The notes: generated from the sequence alone by a model not told the origin. Positions 16,665-25,645 are shown, counted from the first letter of the stretch. The stretch is DNA of 64,000 bases from CAVXDP01 sp964562925 (GCA_964562925.1 CAZLVF010000004.1:3364-67363), one strand, 5' to 3'. Made by a program: numbers and translations.

Positions 16665-17729
16665 GTGTGTTACGACTTGCTCAGATCAACATTCTCGAGA
16701 GTTCGTGTTGTCGGCGTTGGAGGAGCTGGGAATAACATAGTCAATAAGCTTATGGAAGCTGGCGTGAGCGGAGCCCAGTGTGTAGCTGTTAACACCGATC
16801 GCAGACACCTTGAGGCTGTTCGCGCTCATCAGAAGCTTCTGGTTGGTGCAAAGGTTGCTTCGGGCCTTGGTGCCTATGGTGATCCTGAGATCGGGAGGAG
16901 AGCTGTTGAGGAATCGTTCGAGAGGATCGCCCCTATTTTCTGGGATGTGGACTTGGCTCTGATAGTGGCTGGTATGGGCGGGGGCACTGGAACCGGGGCG
17001 GCTCCGTTGATAGCCGAGTTGGCTCGACAGAGCGGCACCGTGGTTGCAGGCATTGTGACTATGCCTTTTGAGAGTGCGAAGAGAGAGCGGATGCTGGCTC
17101 TCCAGGGATTGGAGGCCATGAGCAGAACATGCGACACAACCCTCGTCATCGACAACAATCGACCCATCGAAACGATGCCCGGAATGGTTTCTCAAGCTGC
17201 CCTGCCATTGGCTGATAGTATCTTGGTCAACGTTTTGAAAGGCCTCTCAGAAACCGTTTCAACAAGAAGCCTCGTGAGAACAGAGCTTCGTGACGTAAAG
17301 AGTATTTTGAAGAGAGGTGGCATAGCGTTGGCAGGCCTCGGCGAGTCTGATTCCATATTCAGGGTTGAAGAGGCTGTTAGGAACGCAATCCAGTCGCCCT
17401 TCCTCGACGTAGACGGCAGGACCGCGAGTGGTGCCCTAGTTTACGTCACAGGAGATTCCTCCATGCTAACTTCCGAGGCTGCGCGCGTCGCAGAGGTCGT
17501 TGGTGAGATGTTACCGGTCGAAGCGCCCCTCATATGGGGCGCGCGAGTGGATCCGTCGCTTTGCTCCACCATGCGTGTGACGCTTGTCCTGACAGGCTTG
17601 GACTACTGGCAGCAATATGTCGGAGGCTATCGAAGGATGCCCCTTGGCATCTACAACATGGAACCGGAAGTTGAGAAAGACCAGAGCCTAGACATCGATC
17701 TTGATCTAGACCAGATCGAGTCAGAGTAA
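16665..17729 (+). CDS. ftsZ: FtsZ-family tubulin-like GTPase, divergent T7 loop
   Basis: About 354 residues from the GTG at 16665 (TTG at 16677 is the alternative). It has the FtsZ nucleotide-binding elements VVGVGGAGNN (residues 16-25) and the tubulin signature GGGTGTG (105-111), and the family ending DPSLCSTMRVTLVLTG. FtsZ polymerises at the division site. The synergy (T7) loop, normally NLDFAD, reads VRTELRD at 204-210: the conserved Asn is Arg and the first catalytic Asp is Glu. The acidic tail (DQSLDIDLDLDQIESE) replaces the usual conserved C-terminal peptide. It may be a second FtsZ-type paralogue. Confidence 0.85.
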   Translation: MCYDLLRSTFSRVRVVGVGGAGNNIVNKLMEAGVSGAQCVAVNTDRRHLEAVRAHQKLLVGAKVASGLGAYGDPEIGRRAVEESFERIAPIFWDVDLALIVAGMGGGTGTGAAPLIAELARQSGTVVAGIVTMPFESAKRERMLALQGLEAMSRTCDTTLVIDNNRPIETMPGMVSQAALPLADSILVNVLKGLSETVSTRSLVRTELRDVKSILKRGGIALAGLGESDSIFRVEEAVRNAIQSPFLDVDGRTASGALVYVTGDSSMLTSEAARVAEVVGEMLPVEAPLIWGARVDPSLCSTMRVTLVLTGLDYWQQYVGGYRRMPLGIYNMEPEVEKDQSLDIDLDLDQIESE

Positions 17730-17926
17730 GGTCGCATGCTGATCGCAATCTCTCCCGCCGGCTAAGCTGGCCAGCCTCTGATAGCGAAATACGGAAATTG
17801 GCAGCTCGCTCTCCGCTTGGAAAGCCTATTCCAAGAACTGACCGAAAGAGTTTATTACATCCAGTCAGCGTCTAAAGTCGCAAGACTTCAAATCTTGCGT
17901 GTCAAAACTGACTGGAGCCTAGAGAC

Positions 17927-18388
17927 TTGGGATTGGTCAACTGGGCTAGGCGTAAGAGCCCCTGGCTCGTCCATTTCAATACAGGGGGATGCAACGCCTG
18001 TGATATTGAGGTATTAGCCGCTCTGATGCCTCGTTACGATCTGGAACGGTTTGGTGCCATACTAAAGGGGAGCCCGAGGCACGCGGACGTTCTAGTTGTC
18101 ACGGGACCGGTGAATATGCAGAACAGGGATAGAATAATCAGGATATACGAACAGATGCCTTCCCCAAAGTTTGTCGTCTCGGTCGGTAACTGCTGTAATA
18201 GCTCAGGAGTCTACAGAGGCGCCTACAACGTGTACCCTGGTCTAGATTCTGTAATCCCGGTCGACGCCTATGTCTATGGCTGCCCGCCGAAACCTGAGGC
18301 GATAATCCACGGCGTCGCGGCACTGCTATCAAAGATAAAAGAAGCAGGGCAACCCCCTAAGGAAACGACTCAGGAGGTGACCGCGTAG
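17927..18388 (+). CDS. [NiFe]-hydrogenase small subunit (group 4, EchC/MbhJ/NuoB-like)
   Basis: 153 residues holding the proximal [4Fe-4S] cluster that takes electrons from the NiFe site. Cysteines are C22 and C25 (GGCNACDIE), C89/C90 (GNCCNSSGVY) and C119 (YGCPPKPE), the pattern shared by Ech/Mbh small subunits and NuoB. The short length without a twin-arginine signal fits group 4. The start is TTG at 17927 without an obvious Shine-Dalgarno. It is followed after one base by the large subunit gene. Confidence 0.88.
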   Translation: MGLVNWARRKSPWLVHFNTGGCNACDIEVLAALMPRYDLERFGAILKGSPRHADVLVVTGPVNMQNRDRIIRIYEQMPSPKFVVSVGNCCNSSGVYRGAYNVYPGLDSVIPVDAYVYGCPPKPEAIIHGVAALLSKIKEAGQPPKETTQEVTA

Positions 18389-18389
18389 G

Positions 18390-19571
18390 ATGTCGTCAAG
18401 TTTTAGCATTATCGTTGGACCTCAGCACCCTGCACTAAAAGAACCGGAGAGCTTCAAGTTTACGGTTGACGGAGAGAATGTGGTGAAGGCCGAGGTTCGT
18501 ATAGGATACGCGCACAAAGGCATCGAGAAGCTGGCTGAAACCAAGAACTACATTCAGAACATACCACTGATGGAGCGGATCTGCGGGATATGCAATGTCG
18601 CTCACACAATCTGTTACTGCCAGAATGTCGAGTATCTTTATGAAAAGGAGATTCCACGGCGTGCAGAATACATCAGGGTCGTCATAGAAGAACTTAACAG
18701 GATACACAGTCACCTCCTCTGGATAGGTGTCCTTGGACACGAGGTTGGCTTCGACACTCTCTTTATGTATCTTTGGAGAGACCGTGAAGTCGTCATGGAT
18801 CTTATAGAGCTCCTGACGGGGAACAGAGTCTCGACCGCACTGATGACGATTGGAGGGGTCAGGCGAGACATCACCTCTGAGATAGCCCAGAAACTGAGGA
18901 AAGGAATGGATATTCTCGAGGAAAGAACAAGATACTACAAGAAGGTTGTGACAGATGAACGCTCATTACTGCAAAGAGCGGTGGGTGTGGGTAGGCTTAC
19001 ACCTGCCGAGGCGATAAAACATTCAGCCGTTGGACCGACTCTTAGAGCGTCAGGAATAAGATCTGACGTTAGAAGCGATGATCCGTACGCGGCTCATGAT
19101 GAGATTCCATTCAACGTCATCACTCATGGTTCCTGCGACATGTTCGGAAGGGTCGTCGTCAGAGTCGACGAGACGATTGAAGCCATAAACCAGGTACGAT
19201 ACTGCCTCGACCAAATGCCCGACGGCCCGATCAGAACTCGGTTACCCAACACGCCGCCCAGAGGAGAATCGGTCAGCCGAGTGGAAGCTCCAAGGGGCGA
19301 AGATATCCACTACGTGAAGTCCAATGGCACGGACAAACCGGAAAGGTACAAGGTTCGGGCGCCCACCCTAGGAAATCTCTCAGCGCTTGTAGAGATGTTG
19401 ACTTCAAAGGAGGACTACCAGGTGCACATCGCAGATATACCTGTCGTTCTGGCCGGCATAGACCCGTGCATGTGCTGCATGGATCGAACCGCTCGGTTTG
19501 TCGAACCTTCGAGAGAGAAAGAGTGGATCTGGACCTGGGAACAGCTCAAGAAGTACACTGAGAGGATGTGA
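18390..19571 (+). CDS. [NiFe]-hydrogenase large subunit (group 4, EchE/MbhL-like)
   Basis: 393 residues. Both Ni-binding CxxC motifs are present: RICGICNVAH (C65, C68, H72) and DPCMCC (C360, C363). A true NiFe catalytic site is therefore expected, unlike in NuoD or F420H2 dehydrogenase homologues, which lack these cysteines. The sequence begins like complex I 49-kDa proteins (VGPQHPALKEPE). About 30 residues follow the second motif, so a C-terminal peptide removed by a maturation protease is possible but not clear. No membrane subunits (EchA/EchB, MbhH/M types) are encoded beside it. Confidence 0.9.
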   Translation: MSSSFSIIVGPQHPALKEPESFKFTVDGENVVKAEVRIGYAHKGIEKLAETKNYIQNIPLMERICGICNVAHTICYCQNVEYLYEKEIPRRAEYIRVVIEELNRIHSHLLWIGVLGHEVGFDTLFMYLWRDREVVMDLIELLTGNRVSTALMTIGGVRRDITSEIAQKLRKGMDILEERTRYYKKVVTDERSLLQRAVGVGRLTPAEAIKHSAVGPTLRASGIRSDVRSDDPYAAHDEIPFNVITHGSCDMFGRVVVRVDETIEAINQVRYCLDQMPDGPIRTRLPNTPPRGESVSRVEAPRGEDIHYVKSNGTDKPERYKVRAPTLGNLSALVEMLTSKEDYQVHIADIPVVLAGIDPCMCCMDRTARFVEPSREKEWIWTWEQLKKYTERM

Positions 19572-19924
19572 AACCCATGTCCATGACTCCAGAGGTGTAC
19601 AGGAACCTATTCAAGAAGAGAGCGACAATCCTCTATCCATTCAAGGAGAGAGAACTCGTCCCAGTTCCGAAAGGGCTTAGAGGTAAACTGGCCTTCAATC
19701 TTGAAAGATGCATAGGATGCAGCATGTGCTTCCGCTCATGCCCCTCAGAAACGGTTGAGATGATCGATGACGAGACAAAGAAACGCCCAAAGAGACCGAT
19801 CTTCTACCTTGACCGATGCACATTTTGCGCACAATGCGAAGAGGTCTGCCCAACCCGCGCTATAGAGATGACCTTGAACTTCGAGCTTGCAGGCTTTGAT
19901 AGAAAGCAGACCCTGCTTAAGTGA
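19568..19924 (+). CDS. 2x[4Fe-4S] ferredoxin-type hydrogenase subunit (EchF/MbhN/NuoI-like)
   Basis: 118 residues with two CxxCxxCxxxCP motifs (CIGCSMCFRSCP and CTFCAQCEEVCP), the NuoI/EchF pattern, preceded by a short segment (LYPFKERELVPVPKGLRG) typical of these subunits. It relays electrons between the small subunit and a ferredoxin pool or partner. The GTG at 19568 overlaps the large-subunit stop; ATG at 19577 is an alternative. It is the last gene of the three-gene plus-strand set; the FrhB-type gene converges on it 39 bases away. Confidence 0.88.
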   Translation: MKPMSMTPEVYRNLFKKRATILYPFKERELVPVPKGLRGKLAFNLERCIGCSMCFRSCPSETVEMIDDETKKRPKRPIFYLDRCTFCAQCEEVCPTRAIEMTLNFELAGFDRKQTLLK

Positions 19925-19963
19925 GGAAACGAGAGCAGAAAGAGCTCCGAACCAACGTACAGA

Positions 19964-21058
19964 CTAATCGGGAACAGTCACGGAGGAATGGGATATATAC
20001 TTGGCCTCTCTCCCCTTCTTCCTAGACGAGATTTCCCTGACCAGAGATAGTCCATCCCCTGCAATAGGCTTTGCTTCTATAATGTTTTTCTCAACAGCGC
20101 TCCTAACCAGCCTCTCACCTTTCTCTGTCCGGACTAGTACCACGCACCAACCATCCGGAGCGCCGTCCGCACCTACCGATATGTCGGCCAGTTCTGATGT
20201 GAAGTCATCGCATTTACTGCACGCTTCAAGCAGGCATGGTTCGATCTCTTTGGTGGGGCTCTCGAGCACCACTCTTTCTCCTTGATAGACTCTGAGGCGG
20301 CCGTCCCTAGCCTGCAAACTCATCTTTGTGGTCGCCTGCAAATCAATATTCTTCCGAGCCTTCAAGTAGTCAATTACAAGTTTGTTGTGATGATAACTGT
20401 TGTTGCAGAACAATCCGATCGCTAGTTCCACCCATTCTCCCAACTTACGAGGACCGAACGTTGAGGTGGAGACTCTCCTCAGCGCCTGAATCTGGCAAGG
20501 CAAACCTACGAAGGCGAGTTTGGAATCTGGGTAGCCGAGCGCCGCGTCTTTCACCTTCGACAGCGAAGCGCTTGCACTACATTTTGTTCCAGCAGCAGCA
20601 AGCAGTTGTTCAAGACGCTTCATCTCTATCGGCACAGGTCTCCAAGGTTTCTCATCTGTTCTAGTGGTTCCGACAGCGTAGTCCACAAGGCCTGTGTCGA
20701 TCGCGTGAGCTAGAAGTGATGTAACGACTCCGCCGTTCTGCGCAACCTTCAAGACCGCTTCGTCCTTTGACCGGGCGACGTGGGATTCCCGAATGATTCC
20801 GAGGTCCGTCTCCTCTTTCGATCTTGCACGCTTGAACATCCATGTCTCGATCCCGTCTCTCGGAAGCTCGACGCGTGGGCATGAATAGTAACAGAGTTGA
20901 CAGAGGACGCAGATGCCTTTGATGGTGGGTTTCTCATCTTCAGTTGGAAACAGAACGTTAACGGGACAGGCGGCTATGCAGGCTCCGCAGAACATGCAGA
21001 GGTTACTCTGCACGACCTCCTTGACCAGAGTCCCGAATATCTTTAGTGGCTGGGACAA
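19964..21058 (-). CDS. FrhB/FdhB-family F420 oxidoreductase subunit
   Basis: 364 residues. An N-terminal pair of [4Fe-4S] motifs (C21, C24, C27, C31 and C50, C53, C56, C60) precedes the FrhB domain, marked by NGGVVTSLLAHAID, GTKCSASASL, FVGLPCQIQALRR and a late CSKCDDFTSELADISVG. Members use FAD and iron-sulfur clusters to exchange electrons between ferredoxin or a partner and coenzyme F420. It is the second gene after the Mtd-Mer fusion on the minus strand, so F420 is a fitting cofactor. The start is TTG at 21058, and TTTTAATC at about 21112-21119 is a candidate TATA box. Confidence 0.88.
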   Translation of the reverse strand: MSQPLKIFGTLVKEVVQSNLCMFCGACIAACPVNVLFPTEDEKPTIKGICVLCQLCYYSCPRVELPRDGIETWMFKRARSKEETDLGIIRESHVARSKDEAVLKVAQNGGVVTSLLAHAIDTGLVDYAVGTTRTDEKPWRPVPIEMKRLEQLLAAAGTKCSASASLSKVKDAALGYPDSKLAFVGLPCQIQALRRVSTSTFGPRKLGEWVELAIGLFCNNSYHHNKLVIDYLKARKNIDLQATTKMSLQARDGRLRVYQGERVVLESPTKEIEPCLLEACSKCDDFTSELADISVGADGAPDGWCVVLVRTEKGERLVRSAVEKNIIEAKPIAGDGLSLVREISSRKKGREAKYISHSSVTVPD

Positions 21059-21155
21059 TTCATGTCATTCTCCGATCATTACGTGTAGCGTTCGCTTTTC
21101 TCCGTACGTGTTAGATTAAAACCTTTACGATATCTATTCGATCGCTATTCTGCTT

Positions 21156-23078
21156 CTACCTGAAGTATGGAATCACGTCTTTCGATATCAAGTAGATGGC
21201 ATCCGCTTTGTTGGGGCCGATCGGTGACCCTACCACTATCTGCGTTACACCGGTCCTCAATATCTCGTCTATCTTGTTCACGATGTCGCTCGGCCTCCCA
21301 CATATCGCGAACGAGTCAAGCATCTGGTCTGTTACGGCTTTGAAGGCGTCCCCGAACTTGCCTTTCTCCAAGAAGGCTAGGATTTGTGATGCGTTCTCCG
21401 CAGGGATATCATGCCTCTTTAGAACCTCGGCTGGGCTTCCAGCAACTATGAAAGCGACAACCTCCTTGGCTTTTTCTCTGGCTTTGATCTTGTCGTAATC
21501 AACGGATACGCTCGCGTAGGCTACAACGTCTATCTTGGACTTGTCCCTTCCACTCGCCTGAAGACCCTTGCTTATCTGCTCGGCGGCGAACTTGAAGTCA
21601 CGTGGGTGCGCCGCGTTTATCAATACGCCATCAGCTATCGTCCCGGCAAGTTCAAGAAGCTTGGGCCCTTGCGCGCCGATATAAACCGGTGGTGACCTTT
21701 TCGGCTTGTAGTTCAACCTCGCCCCTTTCAACGAGAAGACCTTCCCGTCGAACTTCACGGTCTCCCCACGCCAAAGCCGTTTTATGATCTCGACGCATTC
21801 CCTCATGGCCGCGAGAGGCTTCCCAGAGGCTATACCCAGAGATCTCAGGGTTGTCACGTCACCTGGGCCTAGGCCTAGTATCGCTCGGTTTTCTGAAAGT
21901 TCATCTAGTGTCGCAACGGCGGAGGCGGTCCATGCGGGGTTTATGTGAAACGGGTTTGTCACGCCAGTTCCTATTGTGATCGTCTTTGTATTAAGCGCGA
22001 TAGATGTGAGGAGTATGTAGATGTTCCGGTTGTTGTAGTGGTCTGTAACCCATACGTTGTCGAAGCCTCCATTCTCAGCTGCCTTTACCCAGTTGACTAT
22101 CTTGTCAACAGCTTTGTCTGGAACGAACTCTATTCCAAACTTGGGTTTGGCTACTCCCTCTGGAAGACGTGCTCCCTTCTCTAAGAAAAGCGACTTCGAA
22201 ATCTCGTAGGCTACGGCATGGTCGAACACGCCTTTCGTTAGGTCGATGGCACGCCTAAAAAGCTCGGCCTCGATCGTATTCTTAGATGCTCCTATAGCCA
22301 GGGCGCCTATCCCACGAACGCCAGGCGTGAACTCGATGCCATCGTCTGTCGGCTTTAGGCCCTCGACCCCTGTTGGCGGAACAGCATTCACGTCTCCAAC
22401 GACCTTGCATTTTGAACCGTAGCTTTTCAGTGTGTCCAATGATAGAAGCTGGACGCCAGCTGTCCCCGCCACGATGATAATATCAGAATCTTGAATCGCT
22501 TTCCCTATCTCGTCCTGTGTCTGACCTCTAGCACCTTGAACCAGAGTTGTCTTCAGTTCCTGGTTTATCTTATCGACTAATGCCCTGGCCTTCTCGAGGC
22601 TTCTCGAGGTTGCTGTTACAGGGATGCTTTCCGACGCAAGCAGGTAGGTTGCTATCTTTCCTACCGGCCCAGTGGCAGCCAGAACCGTTGCCTTCGCACC
22701 CTTCAAGCTTGGATTATGCTTGCGGTAGAGAGCGAGAACCCTTGCCACAACAGCTGAGCCAGTGGTTGATGCTCCCCTCGGATCGACTATGATTCCCAAC
22801 TCGAAAGGTGGGAACATCGCTTTTCTGGCTTCGCTGAGTATCTGGTCTGCTTTCTCGACATCATATCCACCGATGAAGATCTTTGTTTTCTTGGCGCCTT
22901 CCGATCCACGTGGAAACATCGCGTCTTGAACAATCTTTCTGGTATCGCTTGACTCCACATTACTATAGTAGACTATCTGAGCCTCTGGATACAGATAGGA
23001 AGCCGTCAATAGATCAAAGGCACTCGCATGTTTATCGGTATCTAGGAAGATTATGGTATTTCTTAGAGAACCTGCCAT
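21156..23078 (-). CDS. fused methylene-H4MPT dehydrogenase (MtdB type) and methylene-H4MPT reductase (Mer)
   Basis: About 640 residues in one frame. Residues 1-295 match NAD(P)-dependent methylene-tetrahydromethanopterin dehydrogenase: IIFLDTD near the start, IFIGGYDVEKA, and the dinucleotide motif ATGPVG at about 135-140. Residues about 313-640 match F420-dependent methylene-H4MPT reductase: WVTDHYNNRN, GTGVTNPFHINPAW, LGLGPGD, VYIGAQGPKLLELAG and TQIVVGSPIGP. Each half is full length for its family, joined by a linker of about 20 residues. The ATG at 23078 has AGGTG six bases upstream; GTG at 23087 would add three residues. It would carry two consecutive steps of the methyl branch. Confidence 0.9.
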   Translation of the reverse strand: MAGSLRNTIIFLDTDKHASAFDLLTASYLYPEAQIVYYSNVESSDTRKIVQDAMFPRGSEGAKKTKIFIGGYDVEKADQILSEARKAMFPPFELGIIVDPRGASTTGSAVVARVLALYRKHNPSLKGAKATVLAATGPVGKIATYLLASESIPVTATSRSLEKARALVDKINQELKTTLVQGARGQTQDEIGKAIQDSDIIIVAGTAGVQLLSLDTLKSYGSKCKVVGDVNAVPPTGVEGLKPTDDGIEFTPGVRGIGALAIGASKNTIEAELFRRAIDLTKGVFDHAVAYEISKSLFLEKGARLPEGVAKPKFGIEFVPDKAVDKIVNWVKAAENGGFDNVWVTDHYNNRNIYILLTSIALNTKTITIGTGVTNPFHINPAWTASAVATLDELSENRAILGLGPGDVTTLRSLGIASGKPLAAMRECVEIIKRLWRGETVKFDGKVFSLKGARLNYKPKRSPPVYIGAQGPKLLELAGTIADGVLINAAHPRDFKFAAEQISKGLQASGRDKSKIDVVAYASVSVDYDKIKAREKAKEVVAFIVAGSPAEVLKRHDIPAENASQILAFLEKGKFGDAFKAVTDQMLDSFAICGRPSDIVNKIDEILRTGVTQIVVGSPIGPNKADAIYLISKDVIPYFR

Positions 23079-23211
23079 CACAAACACCTTGAGATATCGC
23101 TACGTGATCAGTACTCATTCAAGAAAAAGGTTTCGACAGGGCAGTGACATGCGATAAACTGATCATACGTAACCGGAATACAGCTGCGCTTTCTGCTTCA
23201 AGCTTCGTTAG

Positions 23212-23230
23212 CCACAAAACATTTTTGTGG
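23212..23230. repeat. hairpin with 8-bp perfect stem
   Basis: CCACAAAA and TTTTGTGG are separated by three bases. The element lies between the PHP gene and the Mtd-Mer gene, both on the minus strand. It may mark the 3' end of the PHP transcript or regulate the Mtd-Mer promoter; no T-run follows on the minus strand. Confidence 0.4.
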
Positions 23231-23253
23231 TCTACTAGAGATCTAGTGATAGC

Positions 23254-23907
23254 TCAAGAGTGAGACCGCCTAAGGTGTTTGTCGAATATGTCGAGCTTCA
23301 ATTTTCTTGCTCTATTGATGAAGCTTATTGGCCTCCCATAGGCCCACGTTCTGCCATTTCTGATGGCATTAACCACATCGTCTATAGATCGCGACTCGGC
23401 GTCGATAACTGTGTAGCCGTCTCCAATCGTCTCAGGCAGGTGTGAATCGCTCCCACCAATCACAGGCAGACTAGCGTGCCTTGCAAACCTTTCCGCCAAC
23501 CATTTGGACAGTGAGAAGAACGGTGCAGACGCATTCACCGTCTCTACGGCATCCGCACTCTTCAGCAGCCTTAGCGGCGTGAGGCTTGACCTAACAAAAT
23601 CGTATGGATGCGGTAAGACTGCCAACCCATCTTGACCGTGTATCTTCTCCACAGTCTCTTCAGCAGACAACCCTCTCTTCACAGGATCCTTCACATCCAA
23701 TGCAAGTAGATGGCCGTGCCTTGTACTGATTTCTACTCCAGGAATAACTATGATCTCCTCGGACCGCATCCTTGAAAGCACATTGTGGTCGGTTACAGCC
23801 ACGCCGTCAAGGCCCCTGCTCATGACAATCCAAGGGAGATCTTGAGGAACCGTGTAGCTGTCGCCTGAGCACGTTGTGTGCACGTGTAAGTCCAACTTCA
23901 GAAGCAT
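23254..23907 (-). CDS. PHP-domain phosphoesterase
   Basis: 217 residues with the PHP metal-site motifs: DLHVHTTCSGD at the start, the DHN in VAVTDHNV, PGVEIS, VLPHPYDF and GGSDSHLPETIG. PHP enzymes hydrolyse phosphoesters with a di- or trinuclear metal centre; stand-alone archaeal members have been linked to RNA or nucleotide phosphates, but the substrate here is unknown. Start ATG at 23907. It lies between MetRS and the Mtd-Mer fusion on the same strand. Confidence 0.87.
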   Translation of the reverse strand: MLLKLDLHVHTTCSGDSYTVPQDLPWIVMSRGLDGVAVTDHNVLSRMRSEEIIVIPGVEISTRHGHLLALDVKDPVKRGLSAEETVEKIHGQDGLAVLPHPYDFVRSSLTPLRLLKSADAVETVNASAPFFSLSKWLAERFARHASLPVIGGSDSHLPETIGDGYTVIDAESRSIDDVVNAIRNGRTWAYGRPISFINRARKLKLDIFDKHLRRSHS

Positions 23908-23977
23908 CCAAGCTCCCCGTTTTCCAGTGTCTTCCGACGTTTACGAGCTCAATGTAAGAGAAAGATTATCGGTTTGC

Positions 23978-25645
23978 TTAGCGTAGCCTTTTCTGTATCT
24001 CGTCCGAGTCGACTTTCTTGAATATCGGCTCTGGTTTACCAATCTTATGTCCTGGATGAAGCAAGTGGATGCCTATCTTGTCCCAGACGCCAACAGCAGC
24101 TCTTTCCTCCAATCCCAGCTGGCTGAGAATCTTTCTCGAAGTATTCGGTATGAACGGCTCCAAGAGAAAAGCGAGCGCGTGAACTAGCTGAACCGCAACA
24201 TATAGAGTTGTATCCGCCCTCTTCTTGTGGGTCTTTATCAGATGCCACGGCTCACGCAAGCTCATGTATTGATTTCCATTTCTTGCCATCTCGACGATTA
24301 GGAGCAAAGCCTCTCGGAGAAGAAGTTTCTCGAAAAGCTCTCCCACGCGAGTCGGAGCCTGCTTGATTTCATCCATTAAGCGACTATCGGCATCATCAAA
24401 ACTATCCGGTTCTGGAACCTCACCATCGTACCTCGCGGCCAGAAACGTCAATGTACGATTGATGAAGTTCCCGATGGCATCGTTAAGCCCAGAGTTGACG
24501 AGACTTCCGAATTCGGGCCAAGTAAAATTCGCATCCTTGGATTCAGGTCTCATCGCCATCAGGACGAACCTCCAGTAATCGGGGTCTGCTATCTCCAAAG
24601 CCTCGTCGACCCATATCCCGATTCTTCTACTCTTAGAGAATTTCTGGGACTCGAAGAGAATGAACTCTGTGGAAGAAACCTGCCAGGGAAGAACGTAATC
24701 GTCACTCGTCGCCATGAGCAACGCTGGAAAGATTATTGTGTGGAACGGAATGTTGTCTTTCCCTATGAAATGGACATTCCTCGTTGAACTGTCAAACCAG
24801 AAACTCTTCCAGTCGAGAGGTCTTCCGGCCTTCTCAGCCCATTCCACCACAGCCGAGACATATCCCAGTACCGCTTCTATCCAAACGTACACCGTCTTAT
24901 CCTCTGCACCCGGGAAAGGAGCGGGTATACCCCATTTGTTGTCTCGTGTGAGGGCTCTAGGTTTCAAACCTTCTTGAATCCATCTCATTGAAAAATTCCG
25001 AGCGTTACTCGGGAACTCTGTGCATGCATCCAGATATGCTTTGATCCGACTTTCCAGTTTTGGAAGATCAAAGAGCCAATGTTTAGAAGACCTAGTCTCA
25101 GGCTCTGTCCCACATAGAACGCACCTTGCATTCTTCAACTCAAGGGGTTCCAGAACCCTGCCGCAACTTTCGCACTGGTCTCCTTTCGCGTTGTCGTAGC
25201 TGCAATAGGGACATTGGCCCTCCACAAACCTGTCTGGAAGAAAACGCTCACATTTCTTACAGTATGGCATGCTCGTTGTTTGTTGAAAGATGTACCCATT
25301 CTCATAGATCTTCTTACAAATATCTTGGACAATCCTGATGTGAACGGGGTTTTCCGTTCTTGTATAGTTGGTTAGGTCAACTTCGTACTTCTCTAACAAT
25401 TGGCATATGATCATGTGATACTTGTCTGTTAACTGCTTGGGAGCCACTCCAGCTCTTATGGCCTCAACCTCTACGGGGGTACCATGTTCATCAGAGCCGC
25501 TTACTGAGACAAACTCGTCACCTTTGAGTTTTAGATATCTTGAGAAAACGTCAGCGGAGAGGAGCTGGATGAATGTTCCAAGATGAGGGACAGTATTTAC
25601 ATAAGGCCAAGCGGAACATACGATCCACTTTCGCTTCGTCAGCAA
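23978..25645 (-). CDS. metG: methionyl-tRNA synthetase
   Basis: 555 residues. Class I signatures are the HIGH-type PHLGT at residues 20-24 and the KMSKS-type KFSKS in the second half. The connective peptide carries CxxC pairs (YCKKCERF, CPYCSYD, CESCGR, CVLCG) for zinc. The anticodon-binding helical domain follows (ESKDANFTWPEF onward). It ends near the core length, without the C-terminal EMAP/Trbp-like tRNA-binding domain found in some MetRS. Start is TTG at 25645; the nearby ATG is out of frame. It diverges from aIF2 beta. Confidence 0.95.
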   Translation of the reverse strand: MLTKRKWIVCSAWPYVNTVPHLGTFIQLLSADVFSRYLKLKGDEFVSVSGSDEHGTPVEVEAIRAGVAPKQLTDKYHMIICQLLEKYEVDLTNYTRTENPVHIRIVQDICKKIYENGYIFQQTTSMPYCKKCERFLPDRFVEGQCPYCSYDNAKGDQCESCGRVLEPLELKNARCVLCGTEPETRSSKHWLFDLPKLESRIKAYLDACTEFPSNARNFSMRWIQEGLKPRALTRDNKWGIPAPFPGAEDKTVYVWIEAVLGYVSAVVEWAEKAGRPLDWKSFWFDSSTRNVHFIGKDNIPFHTIIFPALLMATSDDYVLPWQVSSTEFILFESQKFSKSRRIGIWVDEALEIADPDYWRFVLMAMRPESKDANFTWPEFGSLVNSGLNDAIGNFINRTLTFLAARYDGEVPEPDSFDDADSRLMDEIKQAPTRVGELFEKLLLREALLLIVEMARNGNQYMSLREPWHLIKTHKKRADTTLYVAVQLVHALAFLLEPFIPNTSRKILSQLGLEERAAVGVWDKIGIHLLHPGHKIGKPEPIFKKVDSDEIQKRLR

